64,000 bases of DNA from an uncultured Clostridia bacterium. GTDB lineage: Bacteria; Bacillota; Clostridia; Christensenellales; Borkfalkiaceae. The notes under the pieces are model-generated. The model was not told the DNA's origin and searched no databases. It saw only the letters and a list, made by a program, of their open reading frames with translations. How positions within the stretch are numbered: position 1 is the first letter of the stretch; each line of letters starts with the position of its first letter. The DNA lies in assembly GCA_949283125.1 (NCBI GenBank), contig CASDRK010000001.1, positions 104,736 to 168,735 of the forward strand, in the 5' to 3' direction. Positions 31,900-40,899 of this stretch are shown piece by piece. The translations under genes were made by a program, and so were the position numbers.

Positions 31900-32319
31900 T
31901 CAGTATCCGCCGAATATAACGGGCGAGCCCACCGTCACGCCGTCGTCGCGCACGCATATGTGCAGGTTGACCGTTTTGCCGTACAGCTGCACAGAGTAGG
32001 GCAGATCGGCCGAGCAGTAGTAATTCACGCTGTCCGAAAGCCGCTCCTCGAACAATATTTCGCCGCCTGTCCGCTCCAGAAATTTTTCAACGTCCAGCGA
32101 AGGGTAGGAGGTGGCCTCGCCCCGCACGTCGGACAGGGTCAGAAGGGTCAGCCGCGGGTTGTCCCCGGCGGCGACCACGCGGCACAAGGACGAGGCGCTG
32201 CCGGTATAAAATGTGTAGCTGTCCCCGCACTCGAACGCCGTCCGGCGGGAAAGACACACGGCCGAAGCGCAGAGCGCCGCGGCCGCGATAAGCATGACTG
32301 TCAGCTTTGCTGCGCGCAT
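31900..32319 (-). CDS. YwmB-like exported protein
   Basis: A 139-residue protein with an N-terminal signal or anchor helix (MRAAKLTVMLIAAAALCASAVCL). The C-terminal half carries the pattern YSVQLYGKTVNLHICVRDDGVTVGSPVIFGGY, which matches the end of YwmB-type proteins (x-G-K-x-[VI]-N-[IL]-x-[IV]-x-[VI]-R...G-[ST]-P-x-I). In Bacillota this small protein is often encoded near spoIID or spoIIQ. The M23 gene lies 124 nt downstream on the same strand, consistent with a sporulation pair. GGAGGAG lies 6 nt before the ATG. Molecular function is not known. Confidence 0.6.
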   Translation of the reverse strand: MRAAKLTVMLIAAAALCASAVCLSRRTAFECGDSYTFYTGSASSLCRVVAAGDNPRLTLLTLSDVRGEATSYPSLDVEKFLERTGGEILFEERLSDSVNYYCSADLPYSVQLYGKTVNLHICVRDDGVTVGSPVIFGGY

Positions 32320-32435
32320 CAGGTTCTCCTCCGGGCGGAGCTTTTTCCGCCCGCAGTCGGTTATTGCCGCTCCGCCCGCGTTTTATTCATCCACGCCGCC
32401 GTCCGCTCCGCGGGCGGGGCTTTGCCGGGGCAAAA

Positions 32436-32474
32436 CAATGCGCGGCGGACTTTGAATAAGTCCGCCGCGCATTG
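32436..32474 (-). terminator. Terminator after the FmdB-like gene
   Basis: Perfect 17-bp arms CAATGCGCGGCGGACTT around TGAAT, followed on the minus strand by GTTTTGCC. Confidence 0.65.
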
Positions 32475-32561
32475 AGGGCGTTATCGGCATTATTTATGCG
32501 TGGCTTGCCCGGCCGGGGCGCCGCGGACGGGTCGTCCGCTCTGCTCGCCGGCTATTTTGCG

Positions 32562-32756
32562 TCAGCAGCCCCCGCAGGTCTTGCAGTTGCCGCTGCATTT
32601 TTTTGCGGGCTTGCCCGTAGCCGACCACACCGAGCCGGAATAGCTCCGCACCGCCTCCGTGCCGCATTCGCTGCATAGCACCCGCTCGTCGTATTTTTTT
32701 ACGAGCTCTTCAAATTCCTTGCCGCACTTGGGGCACTTGTACTGTAAAATGGGCAT
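32562..32756 (-). CDS. FmdB-family zinc-ribbon protein
   Basis: A 64-residue protein of the FmdB/putative regulatory zinc-ribbon family. The N-terminus MPILQYKCPKCGKEFEELV and the second CSECG pair form the zinc ribbon (CxxC at residues 8-11 and 29-32). The tail GNCKTCGGC adds cysteines, as is common in the family. The gene begins 6 nt after the CorA stop, so the two are probably cotranscribed. Its function is unknown; a role in protein-protein or nucleic-acid binding is assumed for the fold. Confidence 0.85.
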   Translation of the reverse strand: MPILQYKCPKCGKEFEELVKKYDERVLCSECGTEAVRSYSGSVWSATGKPAKKCSGNCKTCGGC

Positions 32757-32762
32757 CTTTGG

Positions 32763-33764
32763 TCACTTCCTGCGTTTTTTTAGTATGCGCGGCCTGCGCT
32801 TTGCGGGCGGGCGGAATTTCATCGACCTGAAAAGTATCACGGCCACCGCCGCCGTCAGCGCAAACGTGGCGCCTATAACCAGCCAGAACCACACCGTGGA
32901 AGTTTCGCCGTTCTGCACCTGCCACGGCACGGGCATGTTCATGCCCCAGAACCCCGCTATCATGGTGGGTATGGCCAGCAATATGGTTATCACGGTCAGC
33001 TTTTTCATGGTGTCGTTGGCGTTGTTGGATATCACCGAGCCGTACGCGTCCATCGAAACGGACAGTATGTCCTTGTATATCTTGCACATCTCCGCGGCCT
33101 GCCCGCACTCTATCACCATGTCCTCGTACAGGTCGCGGTAATCTTCGCGCGCGGCGACGGCTTCCACCTTGGAAAGCTTTTCGTGCACCTTGTTGTTTGA
33201 ATTGAGCGAGGTGGAGAAGTACACCAGCGAATTTTCCAGCTCCAGAAGCTGCAGTATCTCCTCGTTCTTCAGCGTTCTCCCCAGCTCGGCCTGAACGCGG
33301 CGCGCCTTCCGGTCTATCTGCTTCAGGCAGTACAAAAAGCGCTTGGCGTTGCCGTACATGAAGTTGAGTATGAACGCCACCGGCTTTTCGCATTCCACCC
33401 TTATGCGCCCCGTTATAAAATCCTTAAGAACGGGGTTGCCCTTCAGGCAAACGGTTATTATGCACCGCTTGTTGTAAATTATGGCGAGGGGCAGGGTGGA
33501 GTAGGTGTCTCCCCCGTCGCCCTCCTCTATGACCGGGCAGTCCACAACGAACATGCTGCAGCCGTTTTCGTCGTCGAACTCCGTGCGCGCGGCCTCCTCC
33601 TCGTCGAGGGCGGCCTTTATCATGTCTTCGGGAACTCCCGCCGCGGCGGCAACGTCCTCCACCTCGTCGTCGGTGGGGTTTATCATATCCGCCCAGCAGG
33701 CGTTTTCAAACGCGTTCTTCGGGGCGAGTCCGCCTTCTCCGCCCGTGACAAAAAACTTTACCAT
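32763..33764 (-). CDS. corA: CorA-family divalent-cation transporter
   Basis: A 333-residue CorA-type channel for magnesium or related ions. The start at 33764 (MVKFFVT) follows GGAGAATTGCAGT and is preferred to the longer frame to 33815. A large cytoplasmic domain with long helices (about residues 150-260) leads to two C-terminal transmembrane helices. The first ends in the signature FWGMNMPVP (GMN), and the second is followed by a basic tail FRPPAKRRPRILKKRRK. It would act as a pentamer in the cytoplasmic membrane. No magnesium riboswitch is seen upstream. Confidence 0.9.
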   Translation of the reverse strand: MVKFFVTGGEGGLAPKNAFENACWADMINPTDDEVEDVAAAAGVPEDMIKAALDEEEAARTEFDDENGCSMFVVDCPVIEEGDGGDTYSTLPLAIIYNKRCIITVCLKGNPVLKDFITGRIRVECEKPVAFILNFMYGNAKRFLYCLKQIDRKARRVQAELGRTLKNEEILQLLELENSLVYFSTSLNSNNKVHEKLSKVEAVAAREDYRDLYEDMVIECGQAAEMCKIYKDILSVSMDAYGSVISNNANDTMKKLTVITILLAIPTMIAGFWGMNMPVPWQVQNGETSTVWFWLVIGATFALTAAVAVILFRSMKFRPPAKRRPRILKKRRK

Positions 33765-33999
33765 ACTGCAATTCTCCGTAAAAATAAAATGGTGCGCGAC
33801 AAAACTCCCGCGCACCGTGCAGCATGGCGACGCGGCAGTTACAAGCGCTTAAAAACAAAACTTGGGTATGCGTCCATAACTTACCTTTGCCCGCAGCTTT
33901 TTTTGCTTTTATCTCCCGCGGGCAACATTATTATACTTCATAATATTTTGTTTGGCAACAAAAAGTTAAAAACTTTATTGTGTATAAAACGTAAAAAGT

Positions 34000-34037
34000 C
34001 CCGCAACGCCGCCCCGCGTGCGGGGCGGCGTTGCGGG
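34000..34037 (-). terminator. Terminator after the M1 peptidase gene
   Basis: Perfect 18-bp arms CCCGCAACGCCGCCCCGC around GT, with ACTTTTTACG on the minus strand. The AT-rich gap 33765-33999 holds no gene. Confidence 0.7.
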
Positions 34038-34047
34038 GCGCGGGTTT

Positions 34048-35499
34048 TCAGATGATGACCTTGCCCGAAAGAAAGCTGTCGAAGATGCCCTCGCAGTCGG
34101 CGCGGCGGCAGAAAGCCGCCATGAGTCCTTCGGGCGGGGCGATGCCGGACAGGTATTGTCCGAAGTAATCTTTCAGCGCGGCGGTAAATGCCTCGTCGCC
34201 GCAGGCGTCCCGCAGGGCTTCGAACAGCATAAGGCCCTTGTTGCGCACTATGTTCACGTATTCGTACTCGCCGGAAAAACTCCCCGGCTCGCGCTCCATG
34301 GAGGTGTCCGCGCCGCCGAACAGCTGGTCGTACACCGAAAAATATGCCCTGTACGCGCCCCGGGCCTCGCCGAGCATGCCCGGCCGCGTGGGGCCGTAAC
34401 GCGGGTGGGATTCAAAGAACATCAGCGCGGAATATTCCGCCAGCCCCTCGTCCTGCCAGGCGTGCGCGTAGCCGTCGTTGCCCACGGCGGCGTACCACCA
34501 CTGGTGGGCCGTTTCGTGCACCGCCGCGCGCACGGCGTCCTCGCCGGAGCAGCCGGCGGATATCATCGCCAGCGCGGGATACTCCGCGCCGTCCGCGGTC
34601 AGCGGGGTCTGCACAACCGTAAAGGAGGGGTAGGGGTATTGCCCGAACGCGTCCGAAAAATATTGCAGGCTCTCCGCCGCGGCGGCAAGCACGGTTTCCG
34701 CGTCCTCGTCGTCGTAATAGCAGTACGTGACTTCGGCCCCCGCCGCGCTGCAGCCGATCGTGCGGAAGCTCTCCGACAGCACGGCGGCAAAGTCGCGCGC
34801 GGCGCCGAGCTCGTACCTGCGCGTGGTGACTCCGTTCTCCGTTTTTTCAAAAACCGGCAGACCGCTCGCCGCAACCGCGTATCCGTCCGGCGCGGCCAGC
34901 TCCACCGTGTAGTCGGCCGCGTGCGAAACGAACGGGTCGCCGACGGACGCGTATGCGTACTCCGCAAATCCCGCCCGCGTGTAGGCGCACAGCACGGGAT
35001 AAAAATTTCCCAGATTCACCGTGCCGTGCTCCGTGACGCCCGTGCGGGCGTTCACTTTGGCCAGATCGAGGGTGAAATCTATTGCGCAGCTCGCGCGTTC
35101 GTCGGGATATACGGGCTGGTCGAACGTTATTTCGAGTATGTTTTCGTCCTCGCCGCACACGCGCCAGTTCCCGCCCTCGGCGGAGGTTATCTCCATGCTC
35201 CCGTAGCTTTCGCCGGCGTAGTACGCCTTGTCCCGCGCGGCGGAAGGGACGGGGCTTGCGGCCGCGTCCCGCCGGAAGGCGTTGCCCCACAGGTTGAACT
35301 TCAAACAGTCGAGGGCGTTGCCCGTGTCGTTGAAGTAATCCAGCTCCACCCTGCCCGTCAGCGAGGATTCGCCGTCGTACTCCGCGCGTATGAAGTACGC
35401 GCTCCGCTGCGTCTCCTCCGGCGCGCATGCCGGAAGCTGCAGCGCGCACGCGCATGCCGCCGCTGCCGCGATCGTTGCCGTAAGTCTTTTCATACTCAT
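34048..35499 (-). CDS. M1-family metallopeptidase, lipoprotein
   Basis: A 483-residue gluzincin. ATG 35499 gives a signal with a lipobox-like LPAC (cysteine near residue 25), so it should be anchored outside the cell. The zinc motif is HETAHQWW (about residues 328-335), with the third ligand in DEGLAEY about 20 residues on, the M1 spacing. The usual GxMEN substrate motif is not evident; the matching stretch reads AEYPALAMIS, so aminopeptidase activity may be altered. The N-terminal 200 residues are beta-rich, as in M1 proteins. No strong ribosome site is visible. It is divergent from the nitrilase-like gene at 35563. Confidence 0.83.
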   Translation of the reverse strand: MSMKRLTATIAAAAACACALQLPACAPEETQRSAYFIRAEYDGESSLTGRVELDYFNDTGNALDCLKFNLWGNAFRRDAAASPVPSAARDKAYYAGESYGSMEITSAEGGNWRVCGEDENILEITFDQPVYPDERASCAIDFTLDLAKVNARTGVTEHGTVNLGNFYPVLCAYTRAGFAEYAYASVGDPFVSHAADYTVELAAPDGYAVAASGLPVFEKTENGVTTRRYELGAARDFAAVLSESFRTIGCSAAGAEVTYCYYDDEDAETVLAAAAESLQYFSDAFGQYPYPSFTVVQTPLTADGAEYPALAMISAGCSGEDAVRAAVHETAHQWWYAAVGNDGYAHAWQDEGLAEYSALMFFESHPRYGPTRPGMLGEARGAYRAYFSVYDQLFGGADTSMEREPGSFSGEYEYVNIVRNKGLMLFEALRDACGDEAFTAALKDYFGQYLSGIAPPEGLMAAFCRRADCEGIFDSFLSGKVII

Positions 35500-35562
35500 A
35501 AAATATGCCGCGGCGCGCGCGTACAGAACATTTTCCGCGCGCGCGAAATAATATAAATGTGT

Positions 35563-36225
35563 ATGAAGATCTGCGTTGTGCCTAAATTGCGCGAGGGCGA
35601 CCCCGTCCGCCTGCCCGAGTGCGACATAGCTCTCCTCGGCTGCCAGTACCTCGGCGACGTCGATTACGACGCCGAACTTTCGGGCAAGAGCGACAAGCTC
35701 GGCGCGCTCGCCAGACTGAGCGCGCGTTCGGGTTGCGCGGTGGTTTGCGGCTGCCGCACGGACAGCCGCGGGCTCAGGCGCAGGTCGGCCGCGGTGGCGG
35801 AAGGGGGCAGGCTGCTCGGCATAACCGACATGCTGCATGTGGTCGACGGCGAGCAGCTGAAGAGCGGCGCCTGTCTCGGCCTGTATAAGCTGGGCGGATA
35901 CCGCGTGGGCGTGTGCATAGAAAACGACATAGCCTTCCCCGAAAACATAAAAAGTCTGTCGCTGTGCGGCTGCAATCTGCTTTTGTGCCTTATGGAGAGC
36001 GCGGGCAGGGTGATGCCGCCGCTGCTTGCCAGGGCGTATGCCTATCTGTACGGCATGCCGGCGGTGATGTGCGCGGGCAACTGCGCATACTTTGCAGATA
36101 TCACCGGGGCAATAGTCACTTCCCCGTCGCCCTTCACCCTGTTTTCCGCCCAGCCGCGCAACAACTACCGCGTGGTCTGCACGCGCGAGCGGGGCGCATG
36201 CTCCGAACAGCGCGACGACTATTAG
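35563..36225 (+). CDS. Nitrilase-superfamily-like protein lacking the catalytic cysteine
   Basis: A 220-residue protein, short for the family. I use ATG 35563 (MKICVVPK); ATG 35557 is also possible. The segment YRVGVCIENDIAFPENIKSLSLCGCNLLLCLM matches the nitrilase signature G-V-x-I-C-Y-D-x-x-F-P-E, but the nucleophile position reads E (IEND), with the only nearby cysteine two residues earlier. The lysine region LLGITDMLHVVDGE is also weak. It is therefore probably inactive as an amidase or uses another mechanism. A TAATAT box ends 8 nt before the ATG and there is no ribosome site, suggesting leaderless translation. Family assignment is by pattern only. Confidence 0.55.
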   Translation: MKICVVPKLREGDPVRLPECDIALLGCQYLGDVDYDAELSGKSDKLGALARLSARSGCAVVCGCRTDSRGLRRRSAAVAEGGRLLGITDMLHVVDGEQLKSGACLGLYKLGGYRVGVCIENDIAFPENIKSLSLCGCNLLLCLMESAGRVMPPLLARAYAYLYGMPAVMCAGNCAYFADITGAIVTSPSPFTLFSAQPRNNYRVVCTRERGACSEQRDDY

Positions 36226-36276
36226 CCGCGCCCGCCGCCCGTCTTGCGAAAATTTTCCAAAAACCGCTCAAGCGGC

Positions 36277-36305
36277 TTGAATTTTTGCAATATTTGTGAT
36301 ATAGT
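36277..36305 (+). promoter_or_regulatory. Sigma-A promoter for the yicC-gmk-rpoZ operon
   Basis: TTGAAT (36277-36282), 17 nt, TATAGT (36300-36305). The leader to the yicC start is about 29 nt. Confidence 0.55.
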
Positions 36306-36340
36306 GATTATGAATAAGCTATCAGAGGTTATAAATCGCT

Positions 36341-37216
36341 ATGTACAGCATGACGGGTTTCGGCCGCGGCGAATACAGAGAGGGCGGCATAGAACTGACC
36401 GCCGAGATAAAGACGGTCAACAACCGCTATCTCGACGTGTCCGTCAGGTGTCCCAAGACCTTTTCGGGCTGCGAGGACGCCGTTCGCGCAAAGGTGCGCT
36501 CTTCGCTCACGCGCGGACATGCCGACGTGTTCATAAGCCTGACCGACAAGCGCCGCAGGGCCAAAAGCCTGTTCGTTGACGAGGAGGCGGCGCGCGCATA
36601 TGTGCAGGCGGCCGAAAGGCTGGCCGGGCTCTTTCCCGAAGTGCAAAACGACGTCACCCTGACGGCGGTGCTTCGCCAGCCCGACGTGGTCAGGGCGGAG
36701 GAAGCTTCGGGCGCCGACGAGGAGGCGGAAGCCGCGCTCGACGCGGCGCTCTCCGCCGCGCTCGCAAACCTGAACGCCATGCGCGCGGCCGAAGGCGAAA
36801 AACTGGCCGCGGACATGCTCTCCCGCGCGGATAAAATAGAGGGGATGGTGCGGCAGATAGCCGCGCGCGCCCCGCTCGTCGCCGGCGAGTACGCCCGCAG
36901 GCTGGAGGAGAAGGTCAGAAATTACCTTAAAAACGTGCCCGTGGACGAGAGCAGGCTGCTGACCGAAGTGGCGGCCTTTGCCGACAAGTCGGACATAAAC
37001 GAGGAGCTCACGCGGCTCTCCTCGCACATAGCCCAGTTCCGCGCCATCTGCGGCGAAAAACTCGTCGGGCGCAAGCTGGATTTCCTCATCCAGGAATTCA
37101 ACCGGGAGACAAACACTATCTGTTCCAAGTCCAACGATCTGGTCATCACAAGGCTGGGACTCGAAATGAAGAACGAGATAGAAAAAATAAGGGAGCAGGT
37201 GCAGAATGTCGAATGA
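36341..37216 (+). CDS. yicC: YicC-family endoribonuclease
   Basis: A 291-residue protein starting MYSMTGFGRGEY, the family's signature MTGFGR. The N-terminal domain has VEIKTVNNRYLDVSVR-like sequence (TAEIKTVNNRYLDV, residues 21-34). The C-terminal domain ends EFNRETNTICSKSNDLVITRLGLEMKNEIEKIREQVQN, with conserved acidic and arginine residues. YicC proteins are RNA endonucleases in E. coli and Bacillus. The gene heads a conserved Bacillota cluster and overlaps gmk by 11 nt. A weak CAGAGG lies 12 nt before the ATG. Confidence 0.93.
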   Translation: MYSMTGFGRGEYREGGIELTAEIKTVNNRYLDVSVRCPKTFSGCEDAVRAKVRSSLTRGHADVFISLTDKRRRAKSLFVDEEAARAYVQAAERLAGLFPEVQNDVTLTAVLRQPDVVRAEEASGADEEAEAALDAALSAALANLNAMRAAEGEKLAADMLSRADKIEGMVRQIAARAPLVAGEYARRLEEKVRNYLKNVPVDESRLLTEVAAFADKSDINEELTRLSSHIAQFRAICGEKLVGRKLDFLIQEFNRETNTICSKSNDLVITRLGLEMKNEIEKIREQVQNVE

Positions 37217-37781
37217 TCAGGGCATATTGGTTGTGATATCCGGCCCGTCCGGCGTGGGCAAGGGCACGGTGGTGGACGTGCTGATAAAGCGTCTGCCGCA
37301 GGCCGTGCTGTCCGTGTCGTGCACCACTCGCGCTCCGCGCGAAGGCGAAAAGGACGGCAAGAGCTATTTCTTCATATCCAAGCAGACCTTTCTGAAGATG
37401 ATAGACGAGGGCGGCTTTTTGGAATATTCCAACCACTTTGAAAACTATTACGGCACGCCGCGCTTCTTTGTGGAGCAAAAACTTTCCGAAGGCAGGGCGG
37501 TGATACTCGAAATAGACGTCGACGGCGCGCAGCGCGTCCGCGAGCAGTTCCCCTCGGCCCTGCTTCTGATGATAACCCCGCCCAGCCGCGAGGAGCTCGT
37601 GCGGCGCCTGAAGATGCGCGGCACGGAGGACGAGGTGCTCATATCCAAACGGCTCGAGCGCGCCGACTACGAAATGTCGCGCAGCAAGTTTTACGATTAC
37701 ACCGTCATCAACGACGACCTCGACCAGACCGTCGCAACTATAATAAAAATTATCGAAAATAGGAGAAAAGCAATAAAATGA
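37206..37781 (+). CDS. gmk: Guanylate kinase
   Basis: A 191-residue GMP kinase (GMP + ATP to GDP + ADP), essential for GTP supply. The P-loop is SGPSGVGKGTV (residues 12-22). SCTTRAPREGEKDGKSYFF is the GMP-binding region, and FLEYSNHFENYYGTP is typical of the lid and nucleotide contacts. VILEIDVDGAQRVREQFPSALLLMI lies in the core. Length is normal. Its start lies inside yicC and its stop overlaps rpoZ (ATGA), so expression is coupled to both. Confidence 0.96.
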   Translation: MSNDQGILVVISGPSGVGKGTVVDVLIKRLPQAVLSVSCTTRAPREGEKDGKSYFFISKQTFLKMIDEGGFLEYSNHFENYYGTPRFFVEQKLSEGRAVILEIDVDGAQRVREQFPSALLLMITPPSREELVRRLKMRGTEDEVLISKRLERADYEMSRSKFYDYTVINDDLDQTVATIIKIIENRRKAIK

Positions 37782-37999
37782 TCAACGTACCTCCCGTGGA
37801 TTCGCTCATAGTAAAGCTCGGCGAAAACGGCAATCGCGTGTCGCGCTACGCGCTCTGCGTGGTCGTGGCCAAGCGCGCCCGCCAGCTGATAGAACAGAAC
37901 AGCGTGAACAGCTCGCGCGACAATCCCCGCAAGCTCAAGGAGATAGCCCTCGCCTGCGAAGAGATAGAAGAGGGCAAAATAAAGGCCGTCAAGGACTGA
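37778..37999 (+). CDS. rpoZ: RNA polymerase omega subunit
   Basis: A 73-residue omega subunit that helps assemble and stabilise RNA polymerase. Seen: NRYALCVVVAKRARQL as SRYALCVVVAKRARQL (residues 25-40), and NPRKLKEIALACEEIEEGKI near the C-terminus, both typical. The ATG overlaps the gmk stop. A hairpin follows 16 nt after the stop. In Bacillus coaBC lies between rpoZ and priA; here it is absent. Confidence 0.93.
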   Translation: MINVPPVDSLIVKLGENGNRVSRYALCVVVAKRARQLIEQNSVNSSRDNPRKLKEIALACEEIEEGKIKAVKD

Positions 38000-38014
38000 T
38001 CGCTTTGCACGTTC

Positions 38015-38039
38015 AAATCGCCCCGCGCGGGGCGATTTT
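38015..38039 (+). terminator. Hairpin after rpoZ
   Basis: AAATCGCCCC and complement around GCGC, ending in TTTT. It may attenuate read-through into priA, which begins 43 nt on. Confidence 0.55.
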
Positions 38040-38081
38040 GTCTGCCGCCCCGGCCGAGCCCCGGCTGCGAGTATTCAAACA

Positions 38082-40250
38082 ATGTATTGCAAGGTCATAG
38101 TGGACATAGCCCACAGTCAGGTGGACAGGATATTTGAATATTCCTGCGGCGACGACGTAAAAGTCGGGTGCAGGGTAAAGGTGCCTTTCGGCGGAAGAGT
38201 TACCGAAGGCTTCGTCGTGGGGATCGGGGAGACCCCCTCATTCGACGCGTCCAAAATCAAGCCCGTAAAGTACGTCTACGACGAACAGCCCGCGCTCGTG
38301 CCCGAGTGCTTCGCGCTCATGCGCGACATCGCCGAACGCTTCCGCGTGCCGGCGGCCGTGGCGCTCAGGCTGTTTCTGCCGTCGGAGATGCGTCTCGGCC
38401 GGGTCTCGGAAGCGTTCACAAAGTATATAAAACTTGCAGACCCCGATATATCCTTGAACAAAACCGCCAAAAAACAGGCCGCCGCAATGCAGGAGCTCAA
38501 GTCGGGCGACAGGGAATACGCGTCGTTTTGCGCAAAGTACGGCCGCGCCGCCGTCAACGCCGTCGTGAGCAAGGGCGGGGCGGAGGTGTACAAGGTGCGC
38601 CGCAGCCGCACGCCCCTGTCGGGCGAGGAGGAGCCCTTCCTTCCCGTCCGGCTCACCCCCGCGCAGCAGGCCGCGCTGGAATATATCGAAAAGTCCGACA
38701 AGACCGTTCAGCTCATACACGGCGTCACGGGGAGCGGCAAGACGGAAATTTACTTAAGCTATATAGCGGAGGTGTTGAAAAGGGGCAAGACGGCAATATT
38801 TCTCGTGCCGGAAATTTCCCTCACTCCACAGATGCTCCGCCAGCTGCGCCGCAGATTCAAAGGGCTGGCGGCAATAATGCACAGCGGACTTTCTGCGGGC
38901 GAGCGCTTCGACGAATGGTGGCGGCTGCGCTCGGGCGAGGCAAAGATAGCCATAGGCGCGCGCTCCGCCGTGTTCGCCCCCCTCGAAAATCTCGGGGCGA
39001 TAATAATAGACGAGGAGCACGATTCCTCCTACCAGTCCGAAACCGCGCCCAGATACTCCACCGCGGAGGTGGCCAAACTGCGCGCCGCCTACAACGGCTG
39101 CAAGCTCATTCTCGGCTCGGCCACGCCGTCGGTGGAGAGCTACATCTGCGCCTCGCGCGGCGAATACGGGCTGGTGGAACTGCCGGACAGGATAAACAAA
39201 AAGCCGCTGCCCGAAATAATCATCGCGGACATGCGCGAGGAGGTGCGCCGCGGCAACAATTCGGTCTTTTCCCGCCCCTTGCGCGAAGAGCTGTCCCGCG
39301 CGCTGAACGACGGCAATCAGGCCATAATCTTTTTAAACCGCCGCGGCTATGCAAAAACCGTCATCTGTCAGGACTGCGGCTATGTGGCCAAGTGCGCCAA
39401 TTGCGACGTGTCGCTGACGTATCATTCCGAGGAGAACTGTCTCAAGTGCCACTACTGCGGGGCAAAGTACCGCATGCTTCCGGCCTGTCCGGAGTGCGGC
39501 GGCGTGCACCTGCGCTACGGCGGCACGGGCACGCAGCGCGTCGTGGCCGACTTAAAGCAGCTGTTTCCCTCGGCGCGCATACTGCGCATGGACAACGACA
39601 CCGTTTCCGGCAAGGACGGGCACTATAAAATACTTTCGGCCTTCGGCCGCCGCGAAGCCGACATTCTCGTCGGCACGCAGATGATAGCCAAGGGCCACGA
39701 CTTCCCGTCCGTCACGCTCGTCGGCATACTCGACGCCGACATGAGCCTGCACTTCTCCGATTACCGCAGCGGCGAGCGCACATTTCAGCTCATAACGCAG
39801 GTGGCGGGGCGCAGCGGCCGCGCGGACGAAAAGGGCAAGGTGGTGCTGCAGACCTGCTCGCCCGAAAATTACATTCTGCGCTATGCGGTGAATTACGATT
39901 ACAAGGGCTTTTTCGAAAACGAGGTCAAAATACGCAAGGCCACGCTCTTCCCGCCGTATTCGCTCATCTGCCGCGTCATGGTCACGGCGGAGGAGGACGG
40001 CGCGGCTCTCGCGGTGCTCAAGCAAGTGTACTTTGCCGTGGACGAGCTCAGAAAGCGGCACGGCGAGGAGTTCATCTTCTTCAACAAGATGCATTCGCCC
40101 ATCAAAAAGCTGCAGGGCAGGGTGCGCTATCAGGTGCTGATGCGGCTCAGGTCGCACAGGCTTCTGCCGCAGATATACGACATAGCGGTGCGCTGCTCGT
40201 CGGCGTCCGCCCTCGCTTACGTGGAGGAAAATCCGGCAAACCTGAGCTGA
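38082..40250 (+). CDS. priA: Primosomal replication helicase PriA
   Basis: A 722-residue helicase that restarts stalled replication forks. The N-terminal DNA-binding part leads to Walker A GVTGSGKTEIYL (near residue 213), DEEH (IIDEEHDSSYQS) and helicase motifs such as SATPSVES. Zinc-binding cysteines are complete: CQDCGYVAKCANC and CLKCHYCG with CPECGG. QMIAKGHDFPSVTLVGILDAD and GRSGRADEKGKVVLQT are the late helicase motifs. Length and motif order are normal, so it should be active. No clear AGGAGG is present. Confidence 0.96.
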   Translation: MYCKVIVDIAHSQVDRIFEYSCGDDVKVGCRVKVPFGGRVTEGFVVGIGETPSFDASKIKPVKYVYDEQPALVPECFALMRDIAERFRVPAAVALRLFLPSEMRLGRVSEAFTKYIKLADPDISLNKTAKKQAAAMQELKSGDREYASFCAKYGRAAVNAVVSKGGAEVYKVRRSRTPLSGEEEPFLPVRLTPAQQAALEYIEKSDKTVQLIHGVTGSGKTEIYLSYIAEVLKRGKTAIFLVPEISLTPQMLRQLRRRFKGLAAIMHSGLSAGERFDEWWRLRSGEAKIAIGARSAVFAPLENLGAIIIDEEHDSSYQSETAPRYSTAEVAKLRAAYNGCKLILGSATPSVESYICASRGEYGLVELPDRINKKPLPEIIIADMREEVRRGNNSVFSRPLREELSRALNDGNQAIIFLNRRGYAKTVICQDCGYVAKCANCDVSLTYHSEENCLKCHYCGAKYRMLPACPECGGVHLRYGGTGTQRVVADLKQLFPSARILRMDNDTVSGKDGHYKILSAFGRREADILVGTQMIAKGHDFPSVTLVGILDADMSLHFSDYRSGERTFQLITQVAGRSGRADEKGKVVLQTCSPENYILRYAVNYDYKGFFENEVKIRKATLFPPYSLICRVMVTAEEDGAALAVLKQVYFAVDELRKRHGEEFIFFNKMHSPIKKLQGRVRYQVLMRLRSHRLLPQIYDIAVRCSSASALAYVEENPANLS

Positions 40251-40331
40251 CGCTTTCGGGAGGTCGGCTCTTCCCGAGCAAATGCGCAAAATACGCGGCG
40301 GGCGTTGCCCGTCGCACAGAGGTTTCAGACA

Positions 40332-40793
40332 ATGATAAGATACGTGGTTCAGGCAGGCGACGAAGTTTTAAGACAAAAGTGCGCCGAAGTAAAAAAGTTC
40401 GATTCCGCCCTCGGCGCGCTGTTGGACGACATGAAGCAGACCGTGCGCGCCGAAAACGGCGCGGGGCTGGCCGCGCCTCAGGTGGGCGTGTCGCTGCGCG
40501 CCGTGGTCATAGACGTGGAGGAGGGGTATTTCGAGATGATAAATCCCGTAATATTGTCCGCGCGCGGCGAGCAGTCCGGGCCGGAAGGTTGCCTTTCGGT
40601 CAAGGGCAAACAGGGCACCGTCACGCGGCCGTACAGGGTCAAAGCCGAGTACCGCGACCGCGCGGGGCGCAAGCACAAGCTGACGGCCGAAGGTTTTTTC
40701 GCCCGGGCCGTATGTCACGAGCTCGATCATCTCGACGGCGTGCTGTACACGGACATCGCCACCGAAGTCTACGACCTGCCCGAAGAGGAATGA
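40332..40793 (+). CDS. def: Peptide deformylase
   Basis: A 153-residue metalloenzyme that removes the formyl group from nascent proteins. All three family motifs are present: GAGLAAPQVG (motif 1), EGCLSV (motif 2, metal cysteine) and CHELDHLDG (motif 3, HExxDH). ATG 40332 (MIRYVVQAGDEVLRQ) is chosen over an upstream in-frame start at 40305 because it matches the family N-terminus. It lies between priA and fmt, the usual order; Fmt adds the formyl group that this enzyme removes. Confidence 0.95.
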   Translation: MIRYVVQAGDEVLRQKCAEVKKFDSALGALLDDMKQTVRAENGAGLAAPQVGVSLRAVVIDVEEGYFEMINPVILSARGEQSGPEGCLSVKGKQGTVTRPYRVKAEYRDRAGRKHKLTAEGFFARAVCHELDHLDGVLYTDIATEVYDLPEEE

Positions 40794-40899
40794 CCGGTCG
40801 TGCCGCCGCGCTCTTTTGAGCCGCGCGCAGGCCTGGCGCCGAAACGCCCGTCCGCCGGCCGGTGTTTCGTCGGCTCCGTCCGGCAAATGAGGAAGGAAC

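Noticed and set aside
34018-35556. 512-codon frame on the plus strand
   Set aside because: Antisense to the M1 peptidase with its HExxH motif; it also has no domain or ribosome site.
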